In this document: in pieces, positions 23,521 through 31,581 of the stretch
Layout: each line of letters opens with the position of its first letter
Position numbering within the stretch: the stretch's first letter is position 1
Assembly: GCA_945882215.1 (NCBI GenBank)
Contig: CAMCWM010000033.1
Span: 1-37,258, forward strand
From: Akkermansia muciniphila
GTDB lineage: Bacteria; Verrucomicrobiota; Verrucomicrobiia; Verrucomicrobiales; Verrucomicrobiaceae
DNA length: 37,258 bases
Direction: 5' to 3'
Made by a program: the position numbers and the translations under genes
The notes under the pieces: model-generated
Seen by the model: the letters and a program-made list of their open reading frames with translations, nothing else
Told to the model about the DNA's origin: nothing
Databases searched by the model: none

Positions 23521-25665
23521 ATGAAACAACTCGCCCAATACCAAGACGGACGCCTGGAACTCCAGGACGTTCCTGCGACGGTGCCGCCACCGGGAGGAAT
23601 TCTGGTGCGGACGACGTGCTCGGTGATCTCGCCAGGAACGGAACGGATGAAGGTGGAGCAGGCGCGGATGTCGCTGCTGCAAAAGGCGAAGGCGCGGCCG
23701 GATCAAGTCAAAAAAGTGATCGACACGGCGAAGACGCTAGGCTGGAAGGCGGCGCTGGAGAAGGTGCGCAACCGGCTCGAATCGCCAACCCCACTGGGTT
23801 ACTCGGCGGCGGGCGTGGTGGTAGCGGTGGATGAGTTGAACTCGCGTTTTCGTGTGGGAGATCGCGTGGCCTGTGGCGGCGCGGAGTGCGCGTTTCATGC
23901 GGAGATGATCGCCGTGCCGGATCTGCTGGCTGCACCCGTTCCCGAAGGCGTGGAGGACTGGCAGGCGGCTTACACGACGTTGGCGTCGATCTCAATGCAG
24001 GCGGTGAGGCAAGCCGAGGTGCGGCTGGGAGATCGTGTGCTGGTGATGGGCCAGGGTCTCGTCGGCCTGCTGGCAACGAGTTTGCTGAAAGCCTCCGGCG
24101 CTCGTGTGCTGGCGGTGGATTTCGTTTCGTCACGACTGCAAACCGCGCTGGCGATGGGTGCGGAGCGTGTGGTGAATCCGAGTGAGACGAAGGTCGAGGA
24201 CATGGTGCGTGAATGGACCAACGGCCACGGCGTGGATGCGGTGATCATCTGTGTGGGCGGCAAGTCCAGCGGTCCGGCGGATCAGGCCATCGCGTGCCTG
24301 CGGGATCGCGGCGTGATGGTGATCACGGGCATTTACGATGCCGAATTGTCCTGGAAGACGGCCTACATGAAGGACATCCAGGTGCGCTACTCGCGCAGCT
24401 ACGGCCCCGGCCGCTACGATCCGCAATACGAGTGGGGCGGGAAGGATTACCCCATCGGTTATGTGCGCTGGACGGAGAACCGGAATTTTGAGGCATGTCT
24501 TGAGCTGATGCGCACGGGGCAGCTTGATTTGAAGCCTGTGACGACGCGGCGGGTGGGGTGTGGGGATGTGTTGGACGTTTACGACAAGCTGGAGAGCGAG
24601 CTTGGCGTGGTGATTGAGTATTGTAGTCCCGGCTTCAGCCGGTCTGGGGAGGTGGAGCCTACGGCGGAATCACAGATCCCAGACCGCCTAAAGGCGGAAC
24701 TAAAGTGCGGCGTTGGGGTGCTCGATGTCATCGGCGCAGGAAACTTCGCGCGCACGATGCTGCTGCCGCATCTGAAAGGAAAAATCACGCTCGGCACCAT
24801 CGTCAACGCCACGGGTCTGAGCGCTCGTCATGTGAAGGAGAAGTTCAGCTTTTCGGCAGCGGAAACAGACGCGGCGAAGGTTTTCGGGGGCAACGGCAAC
24901 GCGGTGATGATCGGCACGCGGCATCATCTGCATGCGCCGCTGGTGCTGAAGGCGCTGCAAAGCGGGAAACACACGTTTGTAGAGAAGCCGTTGTGCCTGA
25001 CACGGGAGGAACTGGCGCAGATGGATGAGGCGATGAGCTCCAGCAGCGGCAGCGTGATGGTGGGATTCAATCGCCGCTTTGCTCCGGCGACGGTGGCGAT
25101 GATGCAGACACTGCAAAACATCCCAGGGCCGAAGACGCTGGCCTTCCATGTGAACGCAGGCGTACTGGCACCGGATCACTGGTATGCGAACGTCGAAGAA
25201 AGCGGCGGGCGTGTGCTGGGCGAAGCCTGTCACTTTTTTGATTTCGCCTGTCATGTGCTCGGCAGGCCGGTGAAGGTGACGGCGCAGACGGTCGGTCGTC
25301 CGGCAGTGCCGGATTCGGTGACGGCTCAAATTGAGTTCGCGGATGGATCGTCGGCGCAGATCGTTTATTCGGCGGAAGGCGACTCGGCGTTCCCGAAGGA
25401 AACGTTTCGGGTGTTCGCGAACGGCTCTGTCGTGGAGTGCGAGAACTTCATGCGGCTCTCCATCTTCCAAAACCGCAAACAGACGGTGAAGAAATTCGCC
25501 TCAAAGGGCCATGCGGAAGAGATGGCGGCCTGGCTGGCCTTTTTGAAAGGCGGATTGAAAGGCGGATCACCGCATCCGCTGCCGTATGAGCAGGCACGGC
25601 AGAGCATGCGGCTGACGTTTGCGGTGCTGGAGTCGATCCGCGAGGGACGAGGAATCGCGTTGTGA
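23521..25665 (+). CDS. Two-domain oxidoreductase: zinc-type MDR alcohol dehydrogenase fused to Gfo/Idh/MocA
   Basis: This 714-residue fusion has an N-terminal medium-chain dehydrogenase-like part (residues about 1-365) with TTCSVISPGTERMKVEQARM, a PLGYSAAGVVV region, and a Rossmann segment VLVMGQGLVGLLATSLLKAS. The C-terminal Gfo/Idh/MocA domain (about 398-714) has VLDVIGAGNFARTMLLPHL, GKHTFVEKPLCLTREEL (with the catalytic-type EKP motif) and GFNRRFAP. Such bi-domain proteins occur in exopolysaccharide clusters next to heparinase-like genes and probably oxidise or epimerise nucleotide sugars; the substrate is unknown. The linker, residues about 368-394, is encoded by a paired palindromic repeat. 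The stop overlaps the heparinase start by one base (TGATG). Confidence 0.88.
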   Translation: MKQLAQYQDGRLELQDVPATVPPPGGILVRTTCSVISPGTERMKVEQARMSLLQKAKARPDQVKKVIDTAKTLGWKAALEKVRNRLESPTPLGYSAAGVVVAVDELNSRFRVGDRVACGGAECAFHAEMIAVPDLLAAPVPEGVEDWQAAYTTLASISMQAVRQAEVRLGDRVLVMGQGLVGLLATSLLKASGARVLAVDFVSSRLQTALAMGAERVVNPSETKVEDMVREWTNGHGVDAVIICVGGKSSGPADQAIACLRDRGVMVITGIYDAELSWKTAYMKDIQVRYSRSYGPGRYDPQYEWGGKDYPIGYVRWTENRNFEACLELMRTGQLDLKPVTTRRVGCGDVLDVYDKLESELGVVIEYCSPGFSRSGEVEPTAESQIPDRLKAELKCGVGVLDVIGAGNFARTMLLPHLKGKITLGTIVNATGLSARHVKEKFSFSAAETDAAKVFGGNGNAVMIGTRHHLHAPLVLKALQSGKHTFVEKPLCLTREELAQMDEAMSSSSGSVMVGFNRRFAPATVAMMQTLQNIPGPKTLAFHVNAGVLAPDHWYANVEESGGRVLGEACHFFDFACHVLGRPVKVTAQTVGRPAVPDSVTAQIEFADGSSAQIVYSAEGDSAFPKETFRVFANGSVVECENFMRLSIFQNRKQTVKKFASKGHAEEMAAWLAFLKGGLKGGSPHPLPYEQARQSMRLTFAVLESIREGRGIAL
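24624..24702. repeat. Paired inverted 24-base stem-loop element in the interdomain linker
   Basis: Units at 24624-24647 and 24679-24702 are inverted copies, 20 of 24 positions identical. Each carries an internal 5-bp hairpin: CCGGC-TTCA-GCCGG (24629-24642) and CCGCC-TAAA-GGCGG (24684-24697). Two of the four differences are compensatory and keep the stem paired. The element is in frame and encodes the junction between the two enzyme domains. It resembles bacterial REP/BIME units. Confidence 0.75.
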
Positions 25666-27497
25666 TGAAGATCGCCTGGTATGCCCAAAGACTGCGCGCG
25701 ATGAGCGCGGGCGAGATCGTGCATCGCGTGAGGGAGCGTCTTGGCAGGCGCAATGAGGCCGCGAAGCTCAAACGCATCTCACGCCGCCCGTGGGACGGCA
25801 CGTTTGCCGATTTTCCGAAGCTGCCATGGCGACAGCAGGTGCCGCCGGACTTGCGCAAGCAACTGGCTGCCGATGCGGAGAAATTGGTGCGCGGCGAGTG
25901 GGAGCTGTTTGGCTGGAAAAGCGTCGAGGTCGGCGCGCCGCCGTGCTGGCATCGCGATGCGACGCTCGGCGTGGTGATTGACCCTGACACGCCGTCGCGA
26001 AAGCTCGATCACCGTCATCTGCCGCATGATGCCGACGCACGCGCGATTTGGGAGATCAACCGCTGGTCCGAAATGACGCGCATGGCGATGCACAGCGCGC
26101 TCAATGGCGATGTGCATGCCATCCGCGTCTCGCAGCTCTGGCTCGAAGACTGGTGCGACCGCAACCCGCCCGGCCACGGCATCAACTGGACGAGTCCGCT
26201 CGAAGCGGGGCTGCGTCTGATGAACTTCTGCTGGTTCGATGCGCTCGTACGCGGCTGCAACGACCCTGAGCTGGCCCGCCGACAGGATGAACTGACCGCT
26301 CGCATTGTTCCTGTTCATGCCTGGTGGGTGTGGCAGCGCAAATCCTTCGGCTCCTCGGCGAACAACCATCTCATTGGCGAACTGAGCGCTCTGGTGATGG
26401 CGATCACGCGCTGGCCAGCGCTGGTGCGCATGATCTGCACGGCGCAACGTGTGTGGAAGCTGCTGGAGCACGAGATTTTGCACCAATTCTCCGCAGATGG
26501 CGGCAACAAGGAGCAGGCGTTGCATTATCACCTCTTTGCCTGGGAAATGAGCTGGCATGCGGGACTGGCGGCGGATGGTTTGAAAGGCGAGGTGCTGGAA
26601 CGGCTGACGAAAGCGGCGCAGTTCTTCGTGGATGTCGTCGAAGCACCCGGATGCTGGGATTTTGGCGATTCGGATGACGCGCAGGTGCTGCCACTCGCGG
26701 TGAAACGCTCCAACGTGGCCGCTGAGTTTCGCGGCTGGTTGCTGGGCCGGGCGGACGGTTCAGCGTTGCGCTTCTGGCTTGGGGAGCCGCCGAAAGGCGT
26801 GAAAGCCTCCATGCGCAGCAAGTGGCTGGTGCAGCCGGAAAGCGGGCAGGCGGTCTGGCGCGATGCGCGCTGGACGGTGCGTGCCGATGCCTCGCCGCTT
26901 GGTCTTGGCAGCATGGCGGCGCACGGGCACCTCGACGCGCTGCATGTGTCGCTCTGGTTTGAGCAGCATGCGCTGGTGATTGATCCGGGAACGGGCGCTT
27001 ATTACGGCAACACGGCGTTGCGTTCTCGCCTCGCCTCCTGGGAGGCGCACAACGGCCCTGTGCCTGTTTCTGGCCGCCAGACGCCGGTGCGTATTGGCCC
27101 CTTTCTGTGGATGAAACATCACGCGGTGCCGGAGTTGGAAGTCAGTAACGACATCTGCGTCATGAGCTTCGCCTGCGAAGGACAACGCGTGCAGCGTGCC
27201 GTGCATGCCGCGCAGGGTTATGTGGAGGTTTGCGATGAGGTCGGCACTGAAACGCCTCATGTGGTGATGTGGCAACTCGCTCCCGGCTGGCGCATCGAGC
27301 AGGAGCGTAAGAACGGCTTTGTATGCCATCATGCCGAGTCGATTCCGGTGCATGCCACGCTGAATGGCGACGACATCAAAGAATGGGAGATTGTGGAGCG
27401 CGAGGCATCACCGCATTTTCGTGAACTGCTGTCATCGCAGGCCGTGAAGATCACATTCAAAGGCACGCTGACGACGATCTGGCGCAAAGCCGGGTGA
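25665..27497 (+). CDS. Heparinase II/III-like protein
   Basis: This 610-residue protein resembles heparinase II/III and alginate-lyase-type enzymes. An alpha-helical toroid-like N-terminal part includes WTSPLEAGLRLMNFCWFDAL, KSFGSSANNHLIGELSAL and SADGGNKEQALHYHLF. The beta-sandwich C-terminal part has AAHGHLDALHVSLWFEQHAL, IDPGTGAYYGNTALRSRLAS and WEAHNGPVPV. Such proteins sit in exopolysaccharide clusters and may act as periplasmic polysaccharide lyases or modifiers. No clear signal peptide is visible, which is common for this cluster-associated subgroup. ATG 25665 was chosen over GTG 25662; it overlaps the previous stop by one base. A strong bidirectional terminator follows. Confidence 0.87.
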   Translation: MKIAWYAQRLRAMSAGEIVHRVRERLGRRNEAAKLKRISRRPWDGTFADFPKLPWRQQVPPDLRKQLAADAEKLVRGEWELFGWKSVEVGAPPCWHRDATLGVVIDPDTPSRKLDHRHLPHDADARAIWEINRWSEMTRMAMHSALNGDVHAIRVSQLWLEDWCDRNPPGHGINWTSPLEAGLRLMNFCWFDALVRGCNDPELARRQDELTARIVPVHAWWVWQRKSFGSSANNHLIGELSALVMAITRWPALVRMICTAQRVWKLLEHEILHQFSADGGNKEQALHYHLFAWEMSWHAGLAADGLKGEVLERLTKAAQFFVDVVEAPGCWDFGDSDDAQVLPLAVKRSNVAAEFRGWLLGRADGSALRFWLGEPPKGVKASMRSKWLVQPESGQAVWRDARWTVRADASPLGLGSMAAHGHLDALHVSLWFEQHALVIDPGTGAYYGNTALRSRLASWEAHNGPVPVSGRQTPVRIGPFLWMKHHAVPELEVSNDICVMSFACEGQRVQRAVHAAQGYVEVCDEVGTETPHVVMWQLAPGWRIEQERKNGFVCHHAESIPVHATLNGDDIKEWEIVEREASPHFRELLSSQAVKITFKGTLTTIWRKAG

Positions 27498-27512
27498 TTG
27501 GACGGCTGATTT

Positions 27513-27557
27513 GAAAACAAAAGGGCGCGGGAGAATCTCCCGCGCCCTTTTGTTTTC
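27513..27557. terminator. Bidirectional terminator with 22-bp perfect arms
   Basis: Arms 27513-27534 and 27536-27557 are exact reverse complements around a single centre base. The stem core is GGGCGCGGGAGA with its complement, flanked by AAAA and TTTT tracts on both sides. It lies between the convergent heparinase-like gene (ends 27497) and oppA (ends 27562) and should terminate both. Confidence 0.95.
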
Positions 27558-27561
27558 AGCC

Positions 27562-29202
27562 TCATGGCTTGAATTCGACCGCCTTGTAGCAGCGATGCTC
27601 CAGCAGCGAGGGTAGCAGCCCTTTGACGCTGGGATGCACGAGGTAAGAGCGGACATACCAGTAGATCGGCAGGACCGGTGCTGCTTCGAGCATGTGGGTT
27701 TCGGCCTCCTGTAGAATGGTGAAGCGTTTGGCGGGGTCGCCTTCGAGGAAACTCCGGGAAAGGAGCGCATCGTAACGTGAACTGCCCCAGCCTGTATTGT
27801 TGTTGCCATCGCCGGTTTTCCAGAGGGCGAGGAAGGTGGAGGGATCCAGGTAATCACCGACCCAGCCGGCGCGACAGACGTCGTATTCGAGGTTGCGCTG
27901 GGATTCGAGATAGACGCCCCAGTCTTGATTGAGGACACGCACGGGAATATTCAGATGCTGCTTCCACATGGACTGCACGGCCTCGGCGATGGTGCGGTGG
28001 GATTCGAGGGTGTTGATGAGGATGTCAAAGGCAGGGAAGTTTTTACCATCGGGAAAGCCGGCTTCGGCGAGAAGCTTGCGCGCGGCGGCGGGATCGAAGC
28101 GCATGATGGCGGGCGTTTGATAACCGATGCCGCAACCGGGCGGGGTAAGGCCGACGGCGGGCTTTTGCCCGGCGCGAAGGATGTTGCGGCAGATGGATTC
28201 GCGGTCGATGGCGAGAGCGAGGGCGCGGCGGACGAGCGGGTTGTCGAAGGGCTTCCGGGTGGTGTTGACGCGGTAAAAGTAGGTGGTTAAAACTGGCTCG
28301 TCGCGGTAGAAATCGGGTCGCGTCTCGCGATAGCCGGGGATTTTAGCGAGTGGGAGCGTGTTGGTGACATGAAGCTGGCCGTCGAGGAAGGCGCGCTCCT
28401 CGGTGGTGTCACTGACAATGGGGATGAAGCTGACACCGTTGAGTTTGACGCTGGCAGCGTCCCAGTAGTGCGGATTGCGCACAGTTTCGACGGCTTGATT
28501 GATGCGCCAGCTTGAGAGGACGAAGGGGCCGTTGCAGACGAGATTGCCGGGACGTGTCCAGCGCGTGTTGCGGTCGGTCATTTGGCCGTGTTTCTCGATG
28601 GCGTGCTGCGGCACCGGGAACCACGAGTAGTGCTTGAGCATGCTGGGCAGATACGGAGCGGGGCCTGCGAGGGTGATCTGCAAGGTGAGCGGATCGAGGG
28701 CTTTGACGCCGACCTGCGTGAAGTCGGTGAGCTTGCCGGTGTGGTAGGCTTCCGCATTGAGCATGGGGTAGAGCATGTTGGCATAGTCAGCACCGAACTG
28801 GGCGGTGAGGATGCGGCGGTAAGCGTAGAGGAAGTCTGCGCTGGTGATGGGGGTGCCGTCGCTCCATTTGCCCTGCGGCTGAAGCTTGAAGGTCCAGGTG
28901 GTGAAGTTGTCGTGCGTCCAGCTTGCAGCGGCACCTGGGCCATCGGCGTCAGGATTGTCGGGAGAAGGCGCGACGAGGCCTTCGAAGATAGCGTGGAAGA
29001 TGTGGTGCTCAGGCTGGCCGGTGGCTAGGTGGGGATCGAGCGTGCCGGGTTCGGTGCCATTGCCGACGAGCAGGATGCCATCACGCGTGGCGGCGGCGAT
29101 GCGCTGGGGGCGATTGGTGCGGGCGTGATGAAACCACGCGATGCCGCCGATGAAGACGAGGAGGATAAATACACGAACAAGCCAGCGCATGGCGGCGAAC
29201 AT
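27562..29202 (-). CDS. oppA: Peptide ABC transporter substrate-binding protein (OppA/SBP_bac_5)
   Basis: This 546-residue protein has an N-terminal hydrophobic segment (WLVRVFILLVFIGGIAWF) and the family pattern GNGTEPGTLDPHLATGQPEH, IFEGLVAPSPDNP, FKLQPQGKWSDGTPITSADF, and late PVLPIYWYVRSYLVHPSVKG. It should bind peptides or similar compounds in the periplasm for the OppBC permease. No lipobox Cys is visible, so it is probably anchored by an uncleaved helix or is soluble. ATG 29190 is an alternative start. It lies apart from oppC: a small secreted-protein gene with its own terminator comes between. A GAGATC/GATCTC palindrome (29284-29297) sits about 80 bases upstream of the start. Confidence 0.93.
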   Translation of the reverse strand: MFAAMRWLVRVFILLVFIGGIAWFHHARTNRPQRIAAATRDGILLVGNGTEPGTLDPHLATGQPEHHIFHAIFEGLVAPSPDNPDADGPGAAASWTHDNFTTWTFKLQPQGKWSDGTPITSADFLYAYRRILTAQFGADYANMLYPMLNAEAYHTGKLTDFTQVGVKALDPLTLQITLAGPAPYLPSMLKHYSWFPVPQHAIEKHGQMTDRNTRWTRPGNLVCNGPFVLSSWRINQAVETVRNPHYWDAASVKLNGVSFIPIVSDTTEERAFLDGQLHVTNTLPLAKIPGYRETRPDFYRDEPVLTTYFYRVNTTRKPFDNPLVRRALALAIDRESICRNILRAGQKPAVGLTPPGCGIGYQTPAIMRFDPAAARKLLAEAGFPDGKNFPAFDILINTLESHRTIAEAVQSMWKQHLNIPVRVLNQDWGVYLESQRNLEYDVCRAGWVGDYLDPSTFLALWKTGDGNNNTGWGSSRYDALLSRSFLEGDPAKRFTILQEAETHMLEAAPVLPIYWYVRSYLVHPSVKGLLPSLLEHRCYKAVEFKP

Positions 29203-29326
29203 GACACGCGGGCAGGTGTTCGTGCAACTGGAGTGGTGAGGCGGCGGCGAGGTGCAGTGGAGTGATGTAGTATTGGAGGAATGGAGATCCTGATCTCAAG
29301 CCACCAGTCCATGCTCCCGCCAGGCA

Positions 29327-29360
29327 AAACAAACGGCCCCGCTTTGCTCAAGCGGGGCCG
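29327..29360 (-). terminator. Intrinsic terminator of the small secreted-protein gene
   Basis: CGGCCCCGCTT (29334-29344) and AAGCGGGGCCG (29350-29360) form a perfect 11-bp stem with a 5-base loop. Read on the minus strand it is followed by TTTGTTTTG. It begins about 34 bases after the stop of the small gene and should stop its transcript before oppA. Confidence 0.88.
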
Positions 29361-29393
29361 CGTGGGGTTTTCAAGGCTCAGATTCCGGCGCTA

Positions 29394-29729
29394 CTACCTG
29401 CCGAAACCAAAGCTGAAGCTGACGCCGCTGCGTGGTCGGCTGTAGGAAGGGCGATAGCCGCTGTAACCGCCTTGGCTGTAGCCGCCCCGGCTGCTGTAGC
29501 CAGGATTGTAGCCGTGGCTCGAGTGCCGGGGAGCCTGAGTGACCCACTGGCCGACGGGGCGGCCGCAGTGGTCGTAACCGACGATTTGATAGACAGCGAT
29601 GATCGGCGAGCCGCAGGAGGTGTAACCCACGACGCGGGTCTGTCCGCAGGCATGATCAGCTTTGGCGGAGGAGGGAGCTGCAAAACCAAGAACAGCGGCG
29701 GCAGCGACAAGGGAGAGGATGGCTTTCAT
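29394..29729 (-). CDS. Small exported Gly/Tyr-rich protein with CG repeats
   Basis: This 111-residue protein has a signal peptide (MKAILSLVAAAAVLGFAAPSSAKA). The mature part contains three spaced Cys-Gly motifs (HACGQ, TSCGSP, DHCGRP), the last two in a repeat-like frame (VGYTSCGSPI and VGYDHCGRPV). A Ser/Tyr/Gly-rich segment follows (GYSSRGGYSQGGYSGYRPSY), and it ends with VSFSFGFGR, alternating hydrophobic residues that resemble an outer-membrane beta-strand signal. Function is not recognised. ATG 29729 was chosen over ATG 29756 because the signal peptide starts there. It lies between oppC and oppA on the same strand with its own terminator. Confidence 0.75.
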   Translation of the reverse strand: MKAILSLVAAAAVLGFAAPSSAKADHACGQTRVVGYTSCGSPIIAVYQIVGYDHCGRPVGQWVTQAPRHSSHGYNPGYSSRGGYSQGGYSGYRPSYSRPRSGVSFSFGFGR

Positions 29730-29803
29730 ATGTGTGTGGAATTTGTTTCCGCACATTGTGACGCAGCCACCGGACGCCTATTCAGTCGCCGTGAAATATT
29801 TTT

Positions 29804-30664
29804 TCACGCCTGCTGCTGCGACATCGACTTGGGATCAAATGCATCGCGCAAACCGTCGCCGAGGATGTTCAGCGCCAGCAGCGTGGCCGAGAAGAAGAGG
29901 CCGGGATAGAGCAGGAGCCATGGATAGGTTTCCATGGCGTTGGCACCTTCACGGATCAGCACGCCCCAGCTCGCATCCGGCGGCTGAATGCCAAGCCCGA
30001 GGAAGCTGAGCGCGGCCTCCAGCAGCATGACGCCTGGCACCATGAGGCTGGAGTAAATGATGACGGTGCCGATGACATTCGGCAGCATGTGCTTCCACAG
30101 GATGTGCCAGAAACCAGCGCCACTGGCACGCGCAGCGGTGACGAACTCCAGATTCTTCAACGCCAGGACCTGTCCACGCACCACGCGTGCCATGGTGAGC
30201 CATTCCACGGCACCAATGGCGACGAAGATGATCCAGAACTCACGCCCAACGATGACCATCAGCAGGATGACGAAGTTGATGAATGGAAACGGATACAGAA
30301 TGTCCACGAGGCGCATCATGGCTGAGTCGAGCTTCATGCCCGTGAGGCCGGCGATCATGCCATAGATCACGCCGATGAATGATGCGACCGCCGTGGCGAG
30401 AATGCCGACTTCCAGCGACACGCGGCCGCCATGCAGGATGCGAGTGGCGATGTCGCGACCGAGTTGATCCGTGCCCAGCCAGTGGGCCATGCTTGGTCCT
30501 GCGGCTTTGAGTTCGAGATCCTGCTGATCCTGCGTGTAATTTGAGAGCATCGGCCCAAACACACACAACAGCACCAGCAGCACGAGAAACCCAAGCGCGA
30601 AAGCATTGATGCGCTGACGCATAAGACGACGCCAGGCGGCGCGCATGGGTGAGACGCTGTTCAT
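29804..30664 (-). CDS. oppC: Peptide ABC transporter permease OppC/DppC
   Basis: This 286-residue inner-membrane permease has an N-terminal transmembrane helix (FALGFLVLLVLLCVFGPML), then HWLGTDQLGRDIATRILHGG and VSLEVGILATAVASFIGVIY. The EAA loop that contacts the ATPase is seen as FVTAARASGAGFWHILWKH. C-terminal LEAALSFLGLGIQPPDASWG is diagnostic of OppC/DppC. It partners with OppB, whose gene overlaps it by 4 bases (ATGA). No oppD or oppF ATPase gene follows. A short hairpin (29790-29808) overlaps its stop codon. Confidence 0.95.
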   Translation of the reverse strand: MNSVSPMRAAWRRLMRQRINAFALGFLVLLVLLCVFGPMLSNYTQDQQDLELKAAGPSMAHWLGTDQLGRDIATRILHGGRVSLEVGILATAVASFIGVIYGMIAGLTGMKLDSAMMRLVDILYPFPFINFVILLMVIVGREFWIIFVAIGAVEWLTMARVVRGQVLALKNLEFVTAARASGAGFWHILWKHMLPNVIGTVIIYSSLMVPGVMLLEAALSFLGLGIQPPDASWGVLIREGANAMETYPWLLLYPGLFFSATLLALNILGDGLRDAFDPKSMSQQQA

Positions 30665-31581
30665 GCCTGGAGACGGATGCGCGGGTTGAGCCAGGCCTGG
30701 AGGATGTCCACCAGCAGGTTAAAGCCGACGATGAGCGCGGCGTAGAAGACGGAGATGGCCGTGGCAAGCGCGTGGTCATTGTTCACGGCTGCGGCGATGA
30801 AGAACTGGCCGAGTCCGGGCAGTTGGAACACGGTTTCGACGATGAATGAGCCTGTGAGCAGCCCTGCGGCCGCAGGGCCGAGGAAGTTCAACACTGGCAG
30901 GCAGGCGAGCTTCAAAGCGTGACGGAAGATGATGGCGAAATCGCCCGCGCCTTTGGCTTTGGCCGTGCGGATGAATTCCTGCGCCAAGGTTTCGCGCAAG
31001 CTGCCACGCGTGAGTCGTGCAATGTAAGCGCTGTAGATGATGCCGAGCGTGATGGATGGCAGCACCCAGTCCGTGGTGTCAAACCAGCCCGAGGTGTTGA
31101 ACCATCGCAGCTTGAGGCCGAAGAACATCGCGATGAGCGGCCCCAGCACCATGCTCGGTGTGCAGATGCCGAGCGTGGCCGCGAGCGTGCTGCCGCGATC
31201 TTCCAGAGTGTTGGGTCGCAAGGCCGCCAGCGCACCCAGCGGCACGCCGATGCCCAGCGCGATGAGCAATGCCGGGATAGCGATGGCAGCAGAAACGGGG
31301 AATCCCGAAACGATCACCTCATCCACCGTGCGCCCTGCAAAGAGGTAGGACTCTTCGAAGTCGAACGTGGCGTAATGCACCAGATGCCGCCAGAGCTGCA
31401 CCGGCCAGGGTTGATCCAGGCCGTAGTGCGCCATCTTCGCCGCCATCGCCTCGGGTGAAATGGCCCGCTCACTGCGAAACGGCCCGCCGGGCGAGCTTTT
31501 CAGGATCGCAAACATCACGCAGATCACCGCGAAGATCACGATGATGCCCTGGATGGTGCGGCTGACGAGAAAGCGGATCAT
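30661..31581 (-). CDS. oppB: Peptide ABC transporter permease OppB/DppB
   Basis: This 306-residue permease starts MIRFLVSRTIQGIIVIFAVI, the typical OppB N-terminus, followed by SSPGGPF and AHYGLDQPWPVQLWRHLVHY. The EAA loop is FIRTAKAKGAGDFAIIFRHA, and LLTGSFIVETVFQLPGLGQF near the C-terminus is diagnostic of the family. Five to six transmembrane segments are visible. It overlaps both the creatininase-like gene and oppC by 4 bases, forming a tightly coupled unit. Confidence 0.95.
   Translation of the reverse strand: MIRFLVSRTIQGIIVIFAVICVMFAILKSSPGGPFRSERAISPEAMAAKMAHYGLDQPWPVQLWRHLVHYATFDFEESYLFAGRTVDEVIVSGFPVSAAIAIPALLIALGIGVPLGALAALRPNTLEDRGSTLAATLGICTPSMVLGPLIAMFFGLKLRWFNTSGWFDTTDWVLPSITLGIIYSAYIARLTRGSLRETLAQEFIRTAKAKGAGDFAIIFRHALKLACLPVLNFLGPAAAGLLTGSFIVETVFQLPGLGQFFIAAAVNNDHALATAISVFYAALIVGFNLLVDILQAWLNPRIRLQA

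Noticed and set aside
29790-29808. CGTGAAA/TTTCACG hairpin at the oppC stop as a terminator
   Set aside because: The stem is short and AT-rich, overlaps the stop codon and lacks a downstream T-tract on the minus strand.
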